Shown here: positions 52,375 to 61,751 of the stretch, one piece after another
Layout of the letters: the number at the start of each line of letters is the position of its first letter
Numbering within the stretch: the first letter of the stretch is position 1
Origin: Hymenobacter sp. DG25A
GTDB taxonomy: Bacteria; Bacteroidota; Bacteroidia; Cytophagales; Hymenobacteraceae
Assembly (NCBI RefSeq): GCF_001280305.1
Contig: NZ_CP012623.1
Location: 1,302,001-1,366,000, forward strand
DNA: 64,000 nucleotides
Direction: 5' to 3'
Program-made: the position numbers and the translations under genes
The notes under the pieces: generated by a model
The model's database searches: none
Told to the model about the DNA's origin: nothing
Seen by the model: only the letters and a program-made list of their open reading frames with translations

Positions 52375-54186
52375 CTAATTTACCCGCGTTTCTTCTCCCT
52401 TATTGGGCAGCTGCTGTGGCAGCGTATATGATTTAGTGGGCGAGGCGGCCTGCAGGGCCCGGGGAGTCAGCTCTGACTCCTCGGATACCGGCCGGGTGGC
52501 CTCCGGCGTATGCAACGCTACAATAGGAGTGCTCCTTTGCACATAGCGGGAAAACAAAGCCTGCACCGATGCCCGAACCGCGGCAAAAACCGGCTCTTTA
52601 CTGTTCAGTACCAGAACCGGGTTGCCTTCCAGGGTATAAATGGGCAGGTTGTTGGTGGTTTCGTCCTGCCGGTACTCTATTACCCGGGCATAATACTGCC
52701 GGTGGGGGTTGAGGTTGCGGACCAGCACATCATTATCTTCCCCATTGCTCACTACAAAGGTTTCCGGGCCCAGGCGCTGGCCCTGCCCAAAGGAAGGATG
52801 GCCGGAATATGAAACGCCATCCTGGGGGAAGGCATCAACGGGCGTATCGGCTTTTACAAGCACGAGGCGCCGGGTACCATTGCCGTTGGTCCAGCGCAGC
52901 CGGGCGGCTTCGGTTTTAGAGGTGGTGGCGGTAAGCTCGGTGGCGTTGATTTCCGCCGGAAACAGATCCTGCTGGGGCCAGCTGTCGGCACCCTGAACAC
53001 AGGTGCGACCCAGCTTGTCCAGTGCCTTCCAGAACGCCGCCGAGGTGGCGTTAGAGTTCAGCAGAATAGCGCAGGTGTAGCCATCGGGCGTGCGGGTTAG
53101 GTAGCTAGCGGTGCCATCAATAAAGCCGGTATGGCGCCAGGTTTCCTGGTTGAGCATCCAGCCTTTGGCGTAGGCCGGGTTAGCGGCAGACGGCGCGGCC
53201 ATGGCTTCAATGGTGCTGGCGGAAAGCATATCAGCCCGGGAGTTGAACCCATCGGCCGCCAGAAGCAGCCGCACCAGGTCGCGGGCCGAGAAAATCCAGC
53301 CGCCGTGGGCGTTCATGGCTTCCAGGTTGAAGCCACCATAGCTGAGCGGTACTTTTTGCCCGGTGCCGTAGCAGGATGCCTTGCGGTTGCGGCCCTGGTA
53401 CTCGGTTTCCCGCTCCTGACGGGCATCGGGCAGGTTATGGCCCAGGTGCGCCTCCAGCACCCCGGCCGGGCGGAGCACGTGCTCTGTCACCCAGGCTTCA
53501 TATCGTTGGTGGGTTACCTGCTCCAGAATTTTGCCCAGCACCAAGTAGCCCACATTGGAATAGGCATAATGCTTACCGGGGGCTGTGTTCAACCCTCGCT
53601 TCAGCAAATAGCGGATGAGGGTGGAGTCGCCGACGGGGTTGGGCGCGTGCATGGCCTTGCTGACGGCCAGCGGGAAGTCGATAGGGTCGCAGCCGGAGTG
53701 GCCGTCGCAGGGTACGGTACGGTCCCAGCCGGCACTGTGCTCCAGCAGGTTCTGCACGGTCATATCATAGATACGCTTATCCGTAATAACGCTGAGGTAG
53801 TAGGGGCTTTGCAAGTAACCCGCGGGGCCAAAGGCCTTATAGTTGAGGCTAATGCGCCCATCTTCCACCAGCTTCATGATGGCAATGGCCGTCACGGGTT
53901 TTGAAAGGCTGGCTACCCGCAGCAGGTTATAGGGCTGCATGGGGGTCTGGCGGGCCTGGTCGGCGTAGCCAAAAGCCCGGTCGTAGACCAGCCTGCCATC
54001 CTTGCTGATGGCTACGGAGGCACCCAGCACGTCCCAGCGTTTCATAAACTGCTGAATGGCCGTGTCGCAAGGCGCGAGCTGGGGAACAGGAATACCGGTT
54101 TGAGCGGATGCTCGCAGGCCCAAAAGGACCAGCAGGAGCGTAAAAATTTGTTTCAAATGCTTGCCAACTACACGTTCCAACTTCAC
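52375..54186 (-). CDS. Exported serine hydrolase, class C beta-lactamase-like
   Basis: The 603-residue product has a signal peptide (cleaved near RASAQ) and a beta-lactamase/transpeptidase-like domain. Its catalytic set is Ser93-x-x-Lys96 (SLSK) and the Tyr-x-Asn motif in YAYSNVGY; the third motif is not assigned. A C-terminal region of about 230 residues, rich in beta structure with an FnIII-like stretch (TAARLRWTNGNG), follows. Members of this family range from D-aminopeptidases to esterases, so the substrate may be peptidoglycan-derived or unrelated. No ATG fits; the start is GTG at 54186. Confidence 0.85.
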   Translation of the reverse strand: MKLERVVGKHLKQIFTLLLVLLGLRASAQTGIPVPQLAPCDTAIQQFMKRWDVLGASVAISKDGRLVYDRAFGYADQARQTPMQPYNLLRVASLSKPVTAIAIMKLVEDGRISLNYKAFGPAGYLQSPYYLSVITDKRIYDMTVQNLLEHSAGWDRTVPCDGHSGCDPIDFPLAVSKAMHAPNPVGDSTLIRYLLKRGLNTAPGKHYAYSNVGYLVLGKILEQVTHQRYEAWVTEHVLRPAGVLEAHLGHNLPDARQERETEYQGRNRKASCYGTGQKVPLSYGGFNLEAMNAHGGWIFSARDLVRLLLAADGFNSRADMLSASTIEAMAAPSAANPAYAKGWMLNQETWRHTGFIDGTASYLTRTPDGYTCAILLNSNATSAAFWKALDKLGRTCVQGADSWPQQDLFPAEINATELTATTSKTEAARLRWTNGNGTRRLVLVKADTPVDAFPQDGVSYSGHPSFGQGQRLGPETFVVSNGEDNDVLVRNLNPHRQYYARVIEYRQDETTNNLPIYTLEGNPVLVLNSKEPVFAAVRASVQALFSRYVQRSTPIVALHTPEATRPVSEESELTPRALQAASPTKSYTLPQQLPNKGEETRVN

Positions 54187-54596
54187 AGCTTAACCCCATC
54201 CGGGGAAGCCTTATAGGCAAGCAATTTATTTGAATATTCCGCGAAATAAAATTTAATAACAGGATAAATATTATGAATTATTCCGGATGAATTTGGTTGC
54301 TTCCAGCGCCGGTTAGTCAGGAGGCAAAAAGGGGCATACAGCTCATAAAATTCTATTTGATAGAAGACTGTGTTGGCTCGTTTCCAGCAAATGAGCCTTC
54401 TTCAATTACCTTCTGGGGGGCATATCATAGTTTAGGGCTCTGCATTCAGCTATATAAATATGCTGATAAACAGGAGGTGGCTACCATGCCTCGAATTAAT
54501 CTGTTCATTTGCGGAATGCCGGCGCAGCAGCGAGACTCAAAACGCAGAAAATGGTGAGGTTGATAACTGTAAAACTTATTAGAGAACCCCGTTCCG

Positions 54597-54689
54597 GTCA
54601 TGCTGAGCGCAGTCGAAGCATCTCTACCGCTTCGTTGCAGTGGTATACATACCACACTAGTAAGATGCTTCGACTGCGCTCAGCATGAC
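54597..54689. repeat. Type-A palindromic repeat, copy 2
   Basis: A 93-base complete element: GTCATGCTGAGCGCAGTCGA at the left and its complement at the right, loop about 35 bases with the internal palindrome GTGGTATACATACCAC. Confidence 0.85.
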
Positions 54690-54711
54690 AATGGTTTGAT
54701 GACATCAGCAC

Positions 54712-54727
54712 GCGAGATGCTTCGACT
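54712..54727. repeat. Fragment of a type-A repeat
   Basis: GCGAGATGCTTCGACT, preceded by ACATCAGCAC as in other type-A copies; the rest is missing. Confidence 0.55.
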
Positions 54728-55059
54728 AACCCAGCAGGCCATTCACCTCAGTTTCGATAAACTTCTTTAAGCATCTTTAGCTAAGAGTATATACCGGGGG
54801 AAGCTGATAGCTGCTAACATATATTTCTCCCAGCGCCCGCAACTATGGCCCCGGGCTACTTGTTTCACTGGAAAGCATGCAGGTGCTGGAAAACGAGGGC
54901 GGCGTTTGTCTTATGGTTAGGCTTAAGTGCCCTTCTACCAAAGCCTGGTTGGCTACGGGCGGCGCTTTTTATTCCCGCAAACCTTACAAAGCCTGAATAG
55001 CTTTTTGTTGTAGTTTTACTTATTCACTCCCTTCTTCGGCGGGGTATTTTGTCAAGTCT

Positions 55060-55236
55060 ATGCGTTCCAAAGGCCTCTTCGATTTAGGACCCGTGTTTGG
55101 TTATTTCTTCCGCAAGAATGATCCTAACCGTAAAACCAACTTCAACCTGCGCTCCATGCACTTCATCAATAAGCTGAGCATGGCCATGTTTGTGGTTGGC
55201 TTGCTGGTGCTGCTCTACCGCTGGTTTGTCCGGTAA
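55060..55236 (+). CDS. Small membrane protein, DUF6728-like
   Basis: A 58-residue product: a soluble N-terminal half with FGYFFRKNDPNRKTNFNLR, then one membrane helix (about 39-54, LSMAMFVVGLLVLLYRW). The sequence pattern resembles a small conserved Bacteroidota family, possibly DUF6728. Its function is not known. It is shorter than many automatic cut-offs and easily missed. The mmcQ-like gene starts 87 bases later. Confidence 0.7.
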   Translation: MRSKGLFDLGPVFGYFFRKNDPNRKTNFNLRSMHFINKLSMAMFVVGLLVLLYRWFVR

Positions 55237-55323
55237 AATCAGTTGCCAGTTGAAAGTTGCCGGGTATCAGAGCTCATCGGATGAACTGGCAACTCCCCAC
55301 TGGCAACTGTAAACTGAATTCCC

Positions 55324-55683
55324 ATGAATATTGAAGACTTCCGCGACTATTGCCTGCTCAAGCCCGGCGTAACGGAAGAAACGCCCTTCGGCCCGGAAAC
55401 TCTGGTGTTTAAAGTGGGCGGCAAAATCTTTGCCCTCACGGACATCGACACGTTTGGCAGCGTGAACCTGAAGTGCGACCCGGAGTTTGCCATTGAGCTG
55501 CGGGAGAAATACGATTACGTACAGCCCGGCTACCACATGAATAAAAAGCACTGGAACACCGTGCTGATAGGCACCGGCGTAACGGATGAGCAGCTGCAGG
55601 AGTGGGTAGATCATTCCTATAGCCTGGTGCTGGCCTCGCTGCCCCGCACCGTGCGCGAAGCAGTGGCCGGGCCGCAGGAGTAG
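55324..55683 (+). CDS. MmcQ/YjbR-family protein
   Basis: The 119-residue product belongs to the MmcQ/YjbR family, a double-wing CyaY-like fold with a possible DNA-binding role. Key conserved parts are PFGPETLVFKVGGKIFA and HMNKKHWNTVLI. The family's biological role is unclear. Downstream it is convergent with the bestrophin gene. Confidence 0.9.
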   Translation: MNIEDFRDYCLLKPGVTEETPFGPETLVFKVGGKIFALTDIDTFGSVNLKCDPEFAIELREKYDYVQPGYHMNKKHWNTVLIGTGVTDEQLQEWVDHSYSLVLASLPRTVREAVAGPQE

Positions 55684-55730
55684 ACCGGCCAGCTGCCGAA
55701 GTCAGTGTTTGTTAGGGCAGTAAGCCCCCT

Positions 55731-56651
55731 CTAATCAAACCTATAGCCCGTATGCGGGGCCGGCCACTCCGGCACGGGCTGGCCGGCCATTTCGCGCAGC
55801 GTGGTTTCAATCATGTAGCTCATGGAGTTGAGGGCAAGGTCATTGGGCTGCGTGCCAAAAGGCTCTTCAATTTCGCTGATAATGGCATCCAGTGCCATAA
55901 AAGTGTAGCCGATGAACACTACTACCAGCGGCGTGGCCCAGGTGATACTTTCCACCAGACCAAACGGCAGCAGAAAGCAGTAGAGGTACACCGTGCGGTG
56001 CAGCAGCACGCTGTAGGTGTAGGGCACGGGGGTGCTGGCCAGTCGCTCACAGCCGCCCACGATATCGGAAAGCTTGTTGAAGTTTTGGTCGAAGGCGAGT
56101 TGGGTGTTGGTATCCAGCAGGCCGGCGGCGCGGGCCTGCTGCACCCAGCGGCCCATTTCGCGCAGCAGCATAATGGGCTTAAAATGCGCCTGCTGCACGG
56201 CGTCGGCCAGATGGGGCGGGAGCAGGCGCTGCAGTTCAGCCGAAGGGTTAGTAAGACGCAGCTGATGCCGTAGGGTATGGGTGCAGGCTATGAGCAGCTG
56301 CATGAAGTGCGCCACCTCCGCCGAATTGGGTGGGTAGCCGCTCATGGTGAGGGCCTGGCGGGCCAGGGAGCGGCTGTCGTTGAGCAGGGACCCCCACAGC
56401 TTGCGCCCCTCCCAGAAACGGTCGTAGCTGACGGTGTTATAAAACCCCAGAAAGATGGCCAGCGCCACTCCAAACAGCGTGAAGGGTGCCGCCGTGAGCG
56501 GTATTCTATATTGAAAAATGGTGCCGTGATAGTACGTCACCACCACCGACAATACAAACAGGAGGAAGAGCCGGGGCAGAATCTGCGGCAGCACCGAGCC
56601 CTCCCACACAAACAGCATTTGAAACCAGTTGTACTTAGGTCGGATAATCAT
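55731..56651 (-). CDS. Bestrophin-family anion channel
   Basis: From the ATG at 56651 (MIIRPKYNWFQM) the 306-residue protein has the layout of bacterial bestrophins: an N-terminal segment, four membrane helices and a C-terminal helical cytosolic part. The segment GFYNTVSYDRFWEGRKLWG is the typical loop after the second helix. Bacterial bestrophins are pentameric ion channels, some of them cation-selective. Ion selectivity cannot be inferred here. A type-B repeat lies before it. Confidence 0.9.
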   Translation of the reverse strand: MIIRPKYNWFQMLFVWEGSVLPQILPRLFLLFVLSVVVTYYHGTIFQYRIPLTAAPFTLFGVALAIFLGFYNTVSYDRFWEGRKLWGSLLNDSRSLARQALTMSGYPPNSAEVAHFMQLLIACTHTLRHQLRLTNPSAELQRLLPPHLADAVQQAHFKPIMLLREMGRWVQQARAAGLLDTNTQLAFDQNFNKLSDIVGGCERLASTPVPYTYSVLLHRTVYLYCFLLPFGLVESITWATPLVVVFIGYTFMALDAIISEIEEPFGTQPNDLALNSMSYMIETTLREMAGQPVPEWPAPHTGYRFD

Positions 56652-56737
56652 AGGCCCCCTTACGACTGAACCACGGATTTGGCTGCTGCCAATCAGCCAC
56701 AACTGAAGTAAAACACCAGAGACGTTCCTACTACCGT

Positions 56738-56835
56738 GTCATCCTGAGCTTGCGAAGGACCTTGTCACAGCGGAACGAGTCGTTGCTTGGCAAGTAGTTC
56801 TTTCGTGAGAAGGTCCTTCGCAAGCTCAGGATGAC
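56738..56835. repeat. Type-B palindromic repeat, copy 4
   Basis: A 98-base element with perfectly complementary outer arms for 26 bases (variable bases TT/AA) and loop with AGTCGTTGCTT and GTTCT. It is between leuS and the bestrophin gene. Confidence 0.85.
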
Positions 56836-56871
56836 ACTGAGGTGTGGTGAGAATAGAGGAGAAGTTGAAAT

Positions 56872-56911
56872 AAAAAAAGGCCCATTGGAGCTAACCAGCG
56901 GGCCTTTTGCT
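56872..56911 (-). terminator. Terminator of leuS
   Basis: AAAAGGCCC and GGGCCTTTT flank a 17-base loop that contains TTGG/CCA pairing; next to leuS stop. Confidence 0.7.
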
Positions 56912-56928
56912 TTTGTGTAGTTGGGTAA

Positions 56929-59712
56929 TTACACCACCACGTTTACCATGCGACCGGGTACTACAATTACCTTTTTGGCTTCTTTGCCCTCGGCGAAGCG
57001 GGCCAGGATATCAGTAGCGCGCACGGCGGCCTCAATCTCAGCGGGGGTGGCGGTAGCGGCAAACTGCAGCTGCTCACGCACTTTGCCGTTGATGGCTATC
57101 GGATACGTAACGGTGTCTTCTACCAGATACTCTTCCCTGAACTCGGGGTAGGAGGCGGAGCTGATGCTGCCGGCCGCGTGGCCCAGCTTCTGCCACAACT
57201 CCTCCGCCAGGTGGGGCGCGTAGGGCGAAATCAGTACCACCAGTGGCTCCAGCACGGCGCGCTTGTGCGAGTCCAGGGCCGTCAGCTCGTTCACCGTAAT
57301 CATCAGGGCACTCACGGTGGTGTTAAAGCTGAACCGCTCAATGTCTTCCTCTACTTTCTTAATGGCCTTGTGAAGCGCCTTCAGTTCCTGCGGCGTAGCA
57401 GATTCATCAGTTACCGCAAACTCGCCATCCTGCGGGTGGTAGAGGCGCCAGAGCTTCTTGAGGAAGCCCGAAACGCCGCTCATGCCGTTGGTATTCCAGG
57501 GCTTGAACTGCTCCAGTGGCCCCAGGAACATTTCGTACAGGCGCAGCGCATCAGCCCCAAACTTCTCAATGAGAACATCCGGGCTCACCACGTTGTACTT
57601 CGACTTCGACATCTTCTCCACCTCGACGCCGCACATGTAGGTGCCGTTATCCTCTAAGATGAACTCAGCCGTGGCGTACTCATCACGCCATTTTTTGTAG
57701 GCTTCAATATCAAGCACATCGTTTTCCACGATGTTCACGTCCACGTGGAGTGTGGTGGTTTCGTACTGGTCTTTCTTGCTGGCCGTCACAAACGTGTTGG
57801 TGCCGTTGATGCGGTACACGAAGTTCGAGCGACCCAGAATCATGCCCTGGTTGATGAGCTTCTGGAAGGGCTCATCAGCCGTTACCAGGCCCAGATCTTT
57901 CAGGAACAGGTGCCAGAAGCGGGAGTAGAGCAGGTGGCCCGTAGCGTGCTCTGCACCACCCAGATATAAGTCTACATTCTTCCAGTATTTCTCGGCTTCT
58001 TCGCCCACGAAACGGGTTTCGTTGGTGGGGTCCATGTAGCGCAGGTAGTACCAGGAAGAGCCGGCCCAGCCGGGCATGGTGCTCAGCTCGTACTCGTACT
58101 GACCTTTGTACTTCCAGTCCTTGGCGCGACCCAGGGGCGGCTCGCCGGATTCAGTGGGCTTGTACTCGTCAATTTCCGGCAGTACCAGCGGCAGGTCGGC
58201 TTCAGCCACGCCGTAGGCTACACCATCCTTGTAGTAAATCGGGATGGGCTCGCCCCAGTAGCGCTGGCGGCCGAAGATGGCGTCGCGGATACGGAAGTTG
58301 GTTTTGCCTTTGCCCTGGCCTTTCTCTTCCAGGTAAGCAATAAGCTTTTGGGTAGCTTCTTTGTAGCCGAGGCCATTGATGATGCCCGAGTTGATGTACT
58401 GGCCTTCCTTGGTGGGGTCGGCTTGCTCTTCCAGGTTATGCTGCGCGTCGGTTACCTGAATAATGGGCAGGTTGAAGTGCTTGGCAAAAACATAGTCGCG
58501 CTGGTCGCCGCTGGGTACGGCCATTACGGCGCCGGTGCCGTAGCCGGCCAGCACGTAATCAGCAATCCAGATCTGCACCGGCTCGCCGCTTACCGGGTTA
58601 ATGGCGAAGCTGCCCGTGAAGGCGCCGGAAACCGTCTTGGTATCGGCCATCCGGTCGCGCTCCGAGCGGCGCTTGGTGGCGTTGATGTACTCCTCAATGT
58701 GCTCCTTCTGCTCTGGCGTGGTCAGCTCCGTCACTAGCTCGTGCTCGGGGGCCAGCACCAGGAAAGTGGCACCGTAAATAGTGTCTACGCGGGTGGTATA
58801 CACCTTAATGTGGGCGCTGGGGTGGTTTTGCACCTCAAACGTCACCTCGGCGCCAATGCTCTTGCCAATCCAGTTGCGCTGCATTTCCTTCACGGCTTCG
58901 GGCCAGTCGATGTGGTCGAGGCCGCGCAGGAGGCGGTCGGCGTAGGCGGTGATGCGCAGGTTCCACTGGGGCATGAGGCGGCGCTCTACGGGGAAGCCGC
59001 CGCGCTCGGAAAGCCCGTCTTTTACTTCATCGTTGGAAAGCACCGTGCCCAGGCCGGGGCACCAGTTCACGTAGGTGTCCTGCTGGTAGGCCAGGCGGTA
59101 GGGGTGCACGGCCTGCAAACGCTGTTTTTCGCTGAACGACTGCCACTGGCCCGCCGTGAAGCTGTGCCGCTCCTCATCGTCGCCGGCCGCGCGAATTCCT
59201 TCGCTGCCATTCTGCTCAAACTTCTCCAGTAGAGTTTTCAGCGGCTCGGCGCGGTCGGTATCCAGGTTATACCAGGAGTTGAACAGCTTGAGGAAAATCC
59301 ACTGCGTCCACTTATAGTAGCTGGGGTCGGAGGTCCGCACTTCGCGGCTCCAGTCGTAGCTGAAACCCAGGGAGTTGAGCTGCCGAATGTAGGTTTCAAT
59401 GTTCTGCTCCGTGGTAATAGCAGGGTGCTGCCCGGTCTGGATGGCGTACTGCTCGGCAGGCAGGCCGAAGGAGTCGAAACCCATGGGATGCAGCACGTTA
59501 AAGCCCTGCAGGCGCTTGTAGCGCGACACAATATCCGAAGCAATGTAGCCCAGCGGGTGCCCTACGTGCAGCCCTGCCCCGGAGGGGTACGGGAACATGT
59601 CCAGCACATAAAACTTGGGCTTATCCGAGCTGTTTTCGGCTTTGAAGGTATTCTGCTCTTTCCAGTGGGCTTGCCACTTCTTCTCGATATCCTGGGGGTA
59701 GTAGCCGGGCAT
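56929..59712 (-). CDS. leuS: Leucyl-tRNA synthetase
   Basis: LeuS charges tRNA-Leu with leucine and has a CP1 domain that removes wrong amino acids. The 927-residue protein has the class I signatures HVGHPLGY (HIGH) near residue 50 and KMSKSKYN (KMSKS) in the C-terminal third. The editing domain occupies about residues 240-440, as in bacterial LeuS. Length and order are normal. The ATG at 59712 fits a possible TAATTTCG element (one base off consensus). It is not part of an operon with its neighbours. Confidence 0.99.
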   Translation of the reverse strand: MPGYYPQDIEKKWQAHWKEQNTFKAENSSDKPKFYVLDMFPYPSGAGLHVGHPLGYIASDIVSRYKRLQGFNVLHPMGFDSFGLPAEQYAIQTGQHPAITTEQNIETYIRQLNSLGFSYDWSREVRTSDPSYYKWTQWIFLKLFNSWYNLDTDRAEPLKTLLEKFEQNGSEGIRAAGDDEERHSFTAGQWQSFSEKQRLQAVHPYRLAYQQDTYVNWCPGLGTVLSNDEVKDGLSERGGFPVERRLMPQWNLRITAYADRLLRGLDHIDWPEAVKEMQRNWIGKSIGAEVTFEVQNHPSAHIKVYTTRVDTIYGATFLVLAPEHELVTELTTPEQKEHIEEYINATKRRSERDRMADTKTVSGAFTGSFAINPVSGEPVQIWIADYVLAGYGTGAVMAVPSGDQRDYVFAKHFNLPIIQVTDAQHNLEEQADPTKEGQYINSGIINGLGYKEATQKLIAYLEEKGQGKGKTNFRIRDAIFGRQRYWGEPIPIYYKDGVAYGVAEADLPLVLPEIDEYKPTESGEPPLGRAKDWKYKGQYEYELSTMPGWAGSSWYYLRYMDPTNETRFVGEEAEKYWKNVDLYLGGAEHATGHLLYSRFWHLFLKDLGLVTADEPFQKLINQGMILGRSNFVYRINGTNTFVTASKKDQYETTTLHVDVNIVENDVLDIEAYKKWRDEYATAEFILEDNGTYMCGVEVEKMSKSKYNVVSPDVLIEKFGADALRLYEMFLGPLEQFKPWNTNGMSGVSGFLKKLWRLYHPQDGEFAVTDESATPQELKALHKAIKKVEEDIERFSFNTTVSALMITVNELTALDSHKRAVLEPLVVLISPYAPHLAEELWQKLGHAAGSISSASYPEFREEYLVEDTVTYPIAINGKVREQLQFAATATPAEIEAAVRATDILARFAEGKEAKKVIVVPGRMVNVVV

Positions 59713-59835
59713 GGTAATCTGCTTCGTTGACAGGGGCGAAATTACGGAAAGAACCGCACCGCCTCATGTTCTGAAAATTCTTTGTGTAATACCAGGCTTA
59801 CCAGGGAGTTGCCTCGTGCTCTACTGCTTTCGTGC

Positions 59836-60924
59836 TTAGAAGCTTAGGGCCATGGAGGAGGTCAGGCTGCCATAGCTATGCGTGGCACCGCCTGTGGTGG
59901 TTGGCTCAAACAGCGCGGCTTTGCCGCGCCACACGCGGCCTTCCAGCCGCACCAGCAGCTGTGGGGAAGGCGCATAGCCGGTGGTAAGGGAGGCGGCAGC
60001 CACTTGGAACAAAGGAGTAGTAGCCAGAGGGCGGCTGGATTGAATAACCACGCCGTGCCGTGAATGATAGTACTCGGCACGGGCAGTGGCTTGCCATTGG
60101 CCGGAGAGCTGAAAGCGGGCCAGGGCTGCGCCGGTATGCCAGGTGTCGGCCACCCGGTTGGGCGCTTCCTGCAAGCCCACATCAAACACCAGGGCTAGCT
60201 GCAGGCGCTTTGAAGTTTCATAAGTGACGTAAAAATCATGGAAGAAGCGCCGCCGCCGCGCCGAATCCTGGGGCTGCTCGTTGCCATAAAAAGTGCTGCT
60301 GTTGAGCAGGAGCCTGTCCGTTGGTTTCCACTGCAACTGCGTGCCCAGGGCTTTGCCTCGGTTGTTGTCCCGCAGGTTCTGCCAGCCGTTCAGCACCAGC
60401 CCGGTAAGCGTAAGCCGGGGCGTGGGGGCGTAAGTAAGGCGCACCCCGGCCTCATAATAAGGCGAGTTTTCCGCCATAACTGAGCGGGTCAGCGTCCAGT
60501 TATCTTTGCTGATGGCCGACTCGAACCCAATGTGAGAGGAGAAAATCCCCATATCCAGCCAGATATTTTGGGTAGGCTGAAAGCCTGCATAGGCTTCATA
60601 CAAATGCCGAAGCGGCCCCGGCTCGGCCGCATAATTCGCTTCTACATAGGTGCCGGCCTGCAGGGCCAGCGCCCCCCTTATGCCGCCTTGCTGGTAGCGG
60701 ATTCCCAGCAGGCCATTGTTGAGCGCAAATTCATTAGCCCGATTATGAGAGTACAGAAAAGCGGGCCGCTGTTGTCGTTTGGTAGGAAAATCGAAGCCGT
60801 AATACGCGTCTAAAAAACCATAAACCGTCACGGGGCTGGCTGCTGTGGAGTCGGCAGGAGGGGTTTGGGCCAGGCCAATCCGCGAAAAAAGAAGCGCAGA
60901 TAGGATGAGTAGCGTGTGTTTCAT
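59836..60924 (-). CDS. Outer-membrane porin-like beta-barrel
   Basis: From the ATG at 60924 (MKHTLLILSALLFSRIGLAQ) the product is 362 residues, with a signal peptide and a beta-rich mature part. Early motifs VTVYGFLDAYYGFDF, HNRANEFALNNGLL and ENSPYYEAGVRLTY belong to the Bacteroidota outer-membrane porin type (BBP2-like). The last residues, GSLTSSMALSF, end in Phe, the outer-membrane targeting residue. The longer frame from 61278 overlaps the CrtA-like gene and is rejected. Solute unknown. Confidence 0.85.
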   Translation of the reverse strand: MKHTLLILSALLFSRIGLAQTPPADSTAASPVTVYGFLDAYYGFDFPTKRQQRPAFLYSHNRANEFALNNGLLGIRYQQGGIRGALALQAGTYVEANYAAEPGPLRHLYEAYAGFQPTQNIWLDMGIFSSHIGFESAISKDNWTLTRSVMAENSPYYEAGVRLTYAPTPRLTLTGLVLNGWQNLRDNNRGKALGTQLQWKPTDRLLLNSSTFYGNEQPQDSARRRRFFHDFYVTYETSKRLQLALVFDVGLQEAPNRVADTWHTGAALARFQLSGQWQATARAEYYHSRHGVVIQSSRPLATTPLFQVAAASLTTGYAPSPQLLVRLEGRVWRGKAALFEPTTTGGATHSYGSLTSSMALSF

Positions 60925-60977
60925 CAATAGCCGGTCAGCGTACTGTAGGTGTTGGGGCGGATAAATATCGTTTGGTT

Positions 60978-61676
60978 TTACCGTACGGCCGCCGGGTTCA
61001 GCCCGTCCCAGGTTCCTTCCGTGCTCAGCACCCGAAACCGCGCAAACAGCTCCTCGCCATACCATTTCTCCTGGCGCGTAAGCCGGATTACCTCTTTGTG
61101 CAGCTCGTTGCGGTAGGCAAACGTCTGCATGGCCTGCACCGACTCCCAGATACTGAACGTGGCCTGCCGGACCACCGGCAGCTCGCCCAGGCCAATAGAA
61201 GCCTGCACGCCCGGGGCCTTGTTGGCGGCGGCCAGACTGGGCGCTACGTAGCGCCAGAAGCGGGGCGTTTTTTGCCACCGGATAGAGGCCCGCGTAAGCA
61301 CCGCTACCGGCCCCTCAGCCGGCAAAACCCCATCCGTGGGGTACGCAAAAGGGTTGCTGCCATCCCAGAGGCCGTGGGCCTGCATAGGGGCCAGCCGCGC
61401 CGTCCAGATTTCCTGGGTGCGGTTCCGGTATTCCTGCCACACCGGGTGCGTGGCAAAGAAAGTAGCCGCGGCTTCTTCTGATTCCCACACGGCCATAAAG
61501 CCGTAGCGGTTCAGGTTGGGCATAAACTGATAGGAGTCTGCCCCGCTGCCCAGCAGTTTATGGAAACGTAGCCCCGGTACCCGTTGCAGCGGCCGTTGGG
61601 CGGTGCCCATCTGCGCCAGGCCCCAGCGGCCATTGCCGGGACGTAGGGTAAGCACGGAAAGAGTGGTGAGTGGCAC
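60978..61676 (-). CDS. CrtA-like spheroidene monooxygenase family protein
   Basis: The 232-residue product begins at GTG (61676). Blocks such as GSGADSYQFMPNLNRYG, FMAVWESEEAA, GLWDGSNPF and ATFSIWESVQAMQ are those of the spheroidene-monooxygenase (CrtA) family, haem-containing enzymes that add keto groups to carotenoids; the ferredoxin-like fold is repeated. In a Hymenobacter-like organism it might act on carotenoids, but no crtB, crtI or other carotenoid genes are nearby, so function is inferred from family only. It is 53 bases upstream of the porin-like gene in the same direction. Confidence 0.8.
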   Translation of the reverse strand: MPLTTLSVLTLRPGNGRWGLAQMGTAQRPLQRVPGLRFHKLLGSGADSYQFMPNLNRYGFMAVWESEEAAATFFATHPVWQEYRNRTQEIWTARLAPMQAHGLWDGSNPFAYPTDGVLPAEGPVAVLTRASIRWQKTPRFWRYVAPSLAAANKAPGVQASIGLGELPVVRQATFSIWESVQAMQTFAYRNELHKEVIRLTRQEKWYGEELFARFRVLSTEGTWDGLNPAAVR

Positions 61677-61751
61677 TGCTAAAAATAAAGTTAGTTTCCC
61701 GCCTTAGTTGCGGAGGGGTTTTGGTTGATCAATTGTTGTTTTACAAGGAAC

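Larger units (their letters stand above)
54187..55059. other. Gap with palindromic repeats and no convincing gene
   Basis: This 873-base stretch holds AT-rich sequence near 54220-54290, type-A repeat copy 2 with a fragment, and several short unconvincing frames (54297-54557, 86 codons; 54845-54997, 51 codons). The end of it carries the promoter region of the small membrane-protein gene at 55060. Confidence 0.55.

Noticed and set aside
54297..54557. An 86-codon plus-strand frame in the repeat-rich gap
   Set aside because: There is no promoter, no signal peptide and no family resemblance; it ends close to the repeat.
54845..54997. A 51-codon frame starting at ATG
   Set aside because: The amino-acid pattern (Trp, Cys and Arg rich) is not typical of a real small protein here.
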